The notes under the pieces: model-generated
Database searches by the model: none
Seen by the model: the letters and a program-made list of their open reading frames with translations, nothing else
Told to the model about the DNA's origin: nothing
Source of the DNA: Candidatus Cloacimonadota bacterium
GTDB taxonomy: Bacteria; Cloacimonadota; Cloacimonadia; Cloacimonadales; TCS61
Direction of reading: 5' to 3'
DNA: 10,599 nucleotides
Assembly (NCBI GenBank): GCA_011372345.1
Contig: DRTC01000361.1
Span: 1 to 10,599, forward strand
Part shown: positions 7,397 to 10,599 of the stretch, piece after piece
Layout of the letters: every line of letters starts with the position of its first letter
Numbering within the stretch: position 1 is the stretch's first letter
Translations under genes and position numbers: made by a program

Positions 7397-9379
7397 CTAT
7401 TCAGGCGGAATTTTCATGTGCCAGTTCTCAGCTTTGAATTCCGTTAGAACATTTTCACCAAATCCTCTATATACTTGAGGATAACATGGTGGTTGAACAA
7501 AGAGAAACCTGTTATCATAATGATAATCTTTATTATATCCTGAACTGGGATGTGTTCCGTCATAATGATAATACTCTAAATCCCACTCGGTTTGATTTGG
7601 ATGATTGTAAGGATCTATTCCGGAGCGATGTACATAACCTCTTCTGCGTTGACCAATTGCGCCATATATATGGATTATACCTCTTTCGGTATCAATATCA
7701 GCAGCAGATTCGGGCCAGACAGGATTATACCATGGCCAGTCTGTTCCATAAGGATAATTATAATTTGGACCAGTATTGGGATAGACATATGCTGGACTTT
7801 CATAAGGATATCCACACATGTTATATGGAGGTTGCGGTGCTCCCCCATGAAGGTTGAAACCGGTAATTTCCGGGGGGACAAAGCTGCTGGGAGGGAAAAC
7901 AAATTTATGAAAATCAATATAAGAATAAAGGACATTACCTCCTGGAGCATATGGATCCTGAGCCATAAAGTCCGGTGTTGAACCATGGGTGTGATGATAT
8001 TGGAAAGTAAAAATACCATCATAATGGCAGTAGTAAATTCCCTGCAATTCCTGATCACCTTTTCCGATAGCAGCGTATGCTCCATACAACCAGATGTCTT
8101 CACAATTATTATCTATGAGGATCATATCATTAAATGGGTCTTTGTGTTTGTACCTGATCAGGATCTTTTCTTCGGAAACTAATCCAAAATAATCGTCTCT
8201 ATTGGGATTTTCCTCGTCATCAGGAGGTGATCCAACATTTGTCCCATTATATGTTATATCCCCGACAACAAAAATCGTATCAGCACTACCCCAAGTTTGT
8301 TTACCTGCAACTTCTCCTTCGATCCAGAGTTCGCTTTCTACCCAGACACATCCATTATTTACGGTTCCGGTAGGACCCTGTGTCCAGAGAGTGTCATAGA
8401 TGGGAATATGATTTGTCCAGATATGATCAGATTCCTCATACCAGTTTCCTCCTGCATTGACAACAGCATTAGCTGCAGCGGCATCATCGGGAAACCAACT
8501 ATAAACATTGAATTGCTCTATACCGGTTAATTCAATCTCACCATACATAGAAGAAAAAGAGTTGTTATCAATCTTGACATATACTATATCTTTTGCCGGA
8601 TCGAAAGGTCTTTGTCCGTTAGTCCTGAGATCGTTTGCATTTGGATCGAATATAATAGACGCGACCTCTTCTGCATATCCTCCCAGAAAAATATCATCCA
8701 TGGGAGCAGATTGTTCAGCTGGTTGATGAGTATCAAAATCCATGATCCGTTTTGATGTTGTAACCAGCGCATGAAATGTTGGCCAGCCATAAAGATTTCG
8801 GATCCAGATATTATCATTTGAATGAACCGGACCGAAAAGCTCATCAGCACCGTAGAACCTGACAATTGCAGCCTCTTCTCCCCCATCCTCATTCTCTGAT
8901 TTTTCAATGTCGGTAAAATATTGGAATTGAGCCAGACTTTCATTTCGAAGTAGTCTTTCAGAATACCTTTTGATTGGAGAAAAGTTCTTTTTTGTAAAAA
9001 TCCTCGCTCTTCGAGCTGAAATCAGAGAGCGAACAGCAACGGCTTCAGCAGTAGCGTAACCCATAAAATTTGAAAGCATGGTGTATTCTTTTTTGTTTTC
9101 AATGGTATAAGTTGTTGTTCTATCTTTAGAAAGAATTTCTAATTTCCTGTCGGGCAACGGTTTATTTTTGTCATATTCAAGACTTAGATGGGTTCTGATA
9201 GCTTCACTTCTTAAAAGCAATTCTTCCTGGATCACATCGTTCTGATATTGCGTTTGCAGTTGATCGTTTTGAACCATATCTAGCAGAGAGTATGTAGAAA
9301 CAATAGAAACAAGAACAACGATCATAGCAATAACCATCACGACGATCGCTCCATTTTCATTATTTATTATTTCTTTCAT
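7397..9379 (-). CDS. Giant PilX-like minor prepilin, copy 1
   Basis: Paralogue of the downstream 669-residue protein and same architecture; 660 residues. NENG/AIVVM gives a prepilin cleavage site after Gly10, a hydrophobic helix at about 11-33, and Met at mature position 5. The stem, about 35-155, is almost the same as in the paralogue: by eye about 24 of the first 100 residues differ, mostly conservatively. Body motifs are GPVHSNDNIWIR (183-194), GWPTFHALVTT (198-208), EGEVAGKQTWGSADT, YFGLVSEEKILIRYK (397-411), YHHTHGSTPDF (461-471), GQRRRGYVHRSG (576-587), YDNRFLFVQPPCYP (621-634) and the tail FKAENW. Five Cys are shared with the paralogue; its sixth (C622) is Ser here. The gene begins two bases after the PilW-like stop with a modest AGGA site. 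Likely role: tip subunit or adhesin of the pilus (inference). Confidence 0.85.
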   Translation of the reverse strand: MKEIINNENGAIVVMVIAMIVVLVSIVSTYSLLDMVQNDQLQTQYQNDVIQEELLLRSEAIRTHLSLEYDKNKPLPDRKLEILSKDRTTTYTIENKKEYTMLSNFMGYATAEAVAVRSLISARRARIFTKKNFSPIKRYSERLLRNESLAQFQYFTDIEKSENEDGGEEAAIVRFYGADELFGPVHSNDNIWIRNLYGWPTFHALVTTSKRIMDFDTHQPAEQSAPMDDIFLGGYAEEVASIIFDPNANDLRTNGQRPFDPAKDIVYVKIDNNSFSSMYGEIELTGIEQFNVYSWFPDDAAAANAVVNAGGNWYEESDHIWTNHIPIYDTLWTQGPTGTVNNGCVWVESELWIEGEVAGKQTWGSADTIFVVGDITYNGTNVGSPPDDEENPNRDDYFGLVSEEKILIRYKHKDPFNDMILIDNNCEDIWLYGAYAAIGKGDQELQGIYYCHYDGIFTFQYHHTHGSTPDFMAQDPYAPGGNVLYSYIDFHKFVFPPSSFVPPEITGFNLHGGAPQPPYNMCGYPYESPAYVYPNTGPNYNYPYGTDWPWYNPVWPESAADIDTERGIIHIYGAIGQRRRGYVHRSGIDPYNHPNQTEWDLEYYHYDGTHPSSGYNKDYHYDNRFLFVQPPCYPQVYRGFGENVLTEFKAENWHMKIPPE

Positions 9380-9381
9380 AA

Positions 9382-10047
9382 TTAATCCTGACTACCGGAA
9401 TTAGCAAGATACACTGAAGTTTTGTATGTAATTGTTTTTGTATTTACTTGAGTATCTTCTTCGAGTGATTGGCTCTCTAATTTTTCCCTGAAGCGAACTC
9501 TTGCTTTGATCTCTATACCCAACATATAAATCTTGTTATTAACTACTTTTTTGGGAACAAAAAATAATTCCAGAATTTTAAATTGTTGATCTCCGCCAAT
9601 TTTTCTCGCTGTTTTGGGAAAAACCAACTCATTGGTATATGTTTTTATCCCGTATTGACCGGAAACTCTCAGATGACCCTTATCATCCAGAAAAAATTGA
9701 GAATAATAAGGGACTCCCGGATTAAGATTTATTGGTAAGATCGTGATCGATTTTCCCGAAATACCAATTGTTACCTCTTTTGCTGTCAGTAATCCGATCA
9801 AACCTTCTTTTTCATTTTCCGGACTATAAAAGCTTCCGGTAACACTTTCTTTTGCATAACCGTATCGCATTGTTTCAATGGCATTAAAAAGTTCTTCCTG
9901 AAGTTGTGTATATAATTGTATTTCCTGGTAAGTTGTAACAAAATTCGTGATAGCAAAAGTCAGGATAACAATAACGAGGATAGAAAGGGGAAGAGCTACA
10001 ACTAATTCTGCTAAGGAGTAACCATTCTGTTTTTTTAATCTGATCAT
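9382..10047 (-). CDS. PilW/GspJ-like minor prepilin
   Basis: Minor pilin-like protein, 221 residues. KKQNG/YSLAELVVALPLSI is a good prepilin peptidase site: Gly9 at -1, Tyr at +1 and Glu14 at the conserved mature position 5, followed by a hydrophobic helix to about residue 33. The helical stem (EIQLYTQLQEELFNAIETMRY) leads into a beta-rich domain of about 130 residues. This length, the stem and its position after a PilV-like gene and before PilX-like genes match the PilV-PilW-PilX or GspI-J-K order. It is the only prepilin fully visible here that keeps Glu5. No Cys. Its ATG overlaps the upstream stop (ATGA at 10044-10047), and its own stop is two bases from the next start. Exact orthology to PilW versus GspJ cannot be settled from the sequence. 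Confidence 0.85.
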   Translation of the reverse strand: MIRLKKQNGYSLAELVVALPLSILVIVILTFAITNFVTTYQEIQLYTQLQEELFNAIETMRYGYAKESVTGSFYSPENEKEGLIGLLTAKEVTIGISGKSITILPINLNPGVPYYSQFFLDDKGHLRVSGQYGIKTYTNELVFPKTARKIGGDQQFKILELFFVPKKVVNNKIYMLGIEIKARVRFREKLESQSLEEDTQVNTKTITYKTSVYLANSGSQD

Positions 10048-10511
10048 AATGTAAATTTTCTATAATAGTCTTCTCTTAAAACTACCTCTTTTTGCTCTGT
10101 TGTGTGTGGATTAAAGAATGAAGAAGAAGCTTCTTGCCATCTAACAGTAATCGTTACTTTATCATAGACAACATAAGGAGCGATTTCCAAGTCGGAATGA
10201 GTAGTTTTCGAAGGAGACATGACTTGAGCCCAGAGAGGATTTCCATCTCTTTCATCCAGTATAACCTGCCCTGAAATTCCAGCTATATTTACAAACACTT
10301 CACCTTCATTGTACTTGTTATGAAATTTTATCTGTTCCATTCTATCGGCAGCAATAAGAAGTGCTGCTCGATAGTGATAATTTTCTGTTGCTTTTTTCTG
10401 GGCGTAAAAAGTGCTGATAAAAATTCCAACTAAAGCAACTGTAACAATCATCAGGGCAGCAATTACATGAACAAGACCAAATCCTCTTTCAGAAGTAATT
10501 TGTCTGAACAT
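10044..10511 (-). CDS. PilV/GspI-like minor prepilin with His at position 5
   Basis: Minor pilin-like protein, 155 residues, normal for PilV/GspI. The leader MFRQITSERG is short and basic, followed by FGLVHVIAALMIVTVALVGI, so cleavage falls after Gly10 with Phe at +1. The residue at mature position 5 is His15 (codon CAT), where the family nearly always has Glu. The helix continues through a stem (YHYRAALLIAADRMEQIKF), whose AxxxADRxxxx pattern is typical of PilV/GspI, into a small beta domain. The ATG shares one base with the upstream gene's stop (TGATG), and only a weak GGGAT site is seen, so translation may depend on the upstream gene. The stop overlaps the next start. Partner of the PilW- and PilX-like proteins in a probable tip complex. 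Confidence 0.85.
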   Translation of the reverse strand: MFRQITSERGFGLVHVIAALMIVTVALVGIFISTFYAQKKATENYHYRAALLIAADRMEQIKFHNKYNEGEVFVNIAGISGQVILDERDGNPLWAQVMSPSKTTHSDLEIAPYVVYDKVTITVRWQEASSSFFNPHTTEQKEVVLREDYYRKFTL

Positions 10512-10599
10512 CAGAATCCCACGCCAGAAACGAACATTTTCGGATTATCGGAAACTTCCTGAGCAACGAGTCGATCCAGTAAGCCATTCATGACATGAC
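10511..10599 (-). CDS. 3' end of an unidentified upstream gene
   Basis: The last 28 codons plus TGA of a frame that is open to the window edge; the visible part contains MNGLLDRLVAQEVSDN and ends in FVSGVGF. The TGA overlaps the ATG of the PilV-like gene by one base, which is the same tight junction style as elsewhere in the operon and the main reason to believe it is coding; both other minus-strand frames contain stops here. The segment is too short to identify. From position it could be another prepilin or assembly gene, but nothing in the residues shows that. Confidence 0.6.
   Translation of the reverse strand, partial: HVMNGLLDRLVAQEVSDNPKMFVSGVGF

Noticed and set aside
7486..7981. Plus-strand open frames of 123 and 129 codons
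   Set aside because: They are antisense to the strongly conserved C-terminal part of the PilX-like gene. The composition (rich in His, Tyr, Ile) mirrors its codons, and no ribosome binding site supports them.
7675..8103. 142-codon open frame on the minus strand
   Set aside because: It lies in another frame wholly inside the 660-residue PilX-like gene and has low-complexity composition without a plausible start site.
5353..9379. The PilX-like tandem as a frameshifted single gene or a transposon duplication
   Set aside because: Each copy has its own start, prepilin signal, stop and ribosome binding site, and no terminal repeats or transposase are present. A simple old gene duplication explains it.

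Overview
The window is a densely packed, single-strand gene cluster (all genes on the minus strand, so transcription runs from high to low coordinates) encoding the envelope-spanning core of a type IV pilus or a related pseudopilus/type II-like machine. The DNA is AT-rich. Adjacent genes overlap or are separated by 37 bases or less, so this looks like the middle of one long operon. No promoter, terminator, RNA gene, mobile element or CRISPR array is visible. There is no gene-free stretch longer than 37 bases.

In transcription order: the last 28 codons of an unidentified gene (10511-10599); a PilV/GspI-like minor prepilin (10044-10511); a PilW/GspJ-like minor prepilin (9382-10047); two very large, paralogous PilX-like prepilins of 660 and 669 residues (7397-9379 and 5353-7362); then the inner-membrane/periplasmic assembly genes pilM (4245-5315), pilN (3638-4234), pilO (3084-3641) and a pilP/gspC-like gene (2538-3083); the outer-membrane secretin pilQ (1133-2524); and a lipoprotein built of about 100-residue Ig-like repeats that runs off the window at its 3' end (1-1124).

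How the parts would work together (family knowledge plus inference): PilM, an actin-like cytoplasmic protein, binds the N-terminus of PilN. PilN and PilO form the inner-membrane platform. The PilP-like protein links it to the periplasmic N-domains of the secretin, through which the fibre leaves. PilV-, PilW- and PilX-like minor pilins form the priming tip complex. Here the PilX-like subunits carry about 600-residue extracytoplasmic regions and exist as a tandem duplicate pair, so they are candidate tip adhesins or effectors. The Ig-like lipoprotein is translationally linked to the secretin and may be surface exposed.

Organism: a diderm bacterium is certain from the secretin and the lipoprotein. 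The low GC, the pilM-N-O-P-Q order next to giant PilX-like proteins, and the style of the Ig repeats recall uncultured FCB-group bacteria such as Cloacimonadota, but this is an impression and not a demonstrated assignment. The most interesting elements are the tandem giant PilX-like pair, the loss of Glu5 in three of the four visible prepilins, and the repeat lipoprotein coupled to pilQ.
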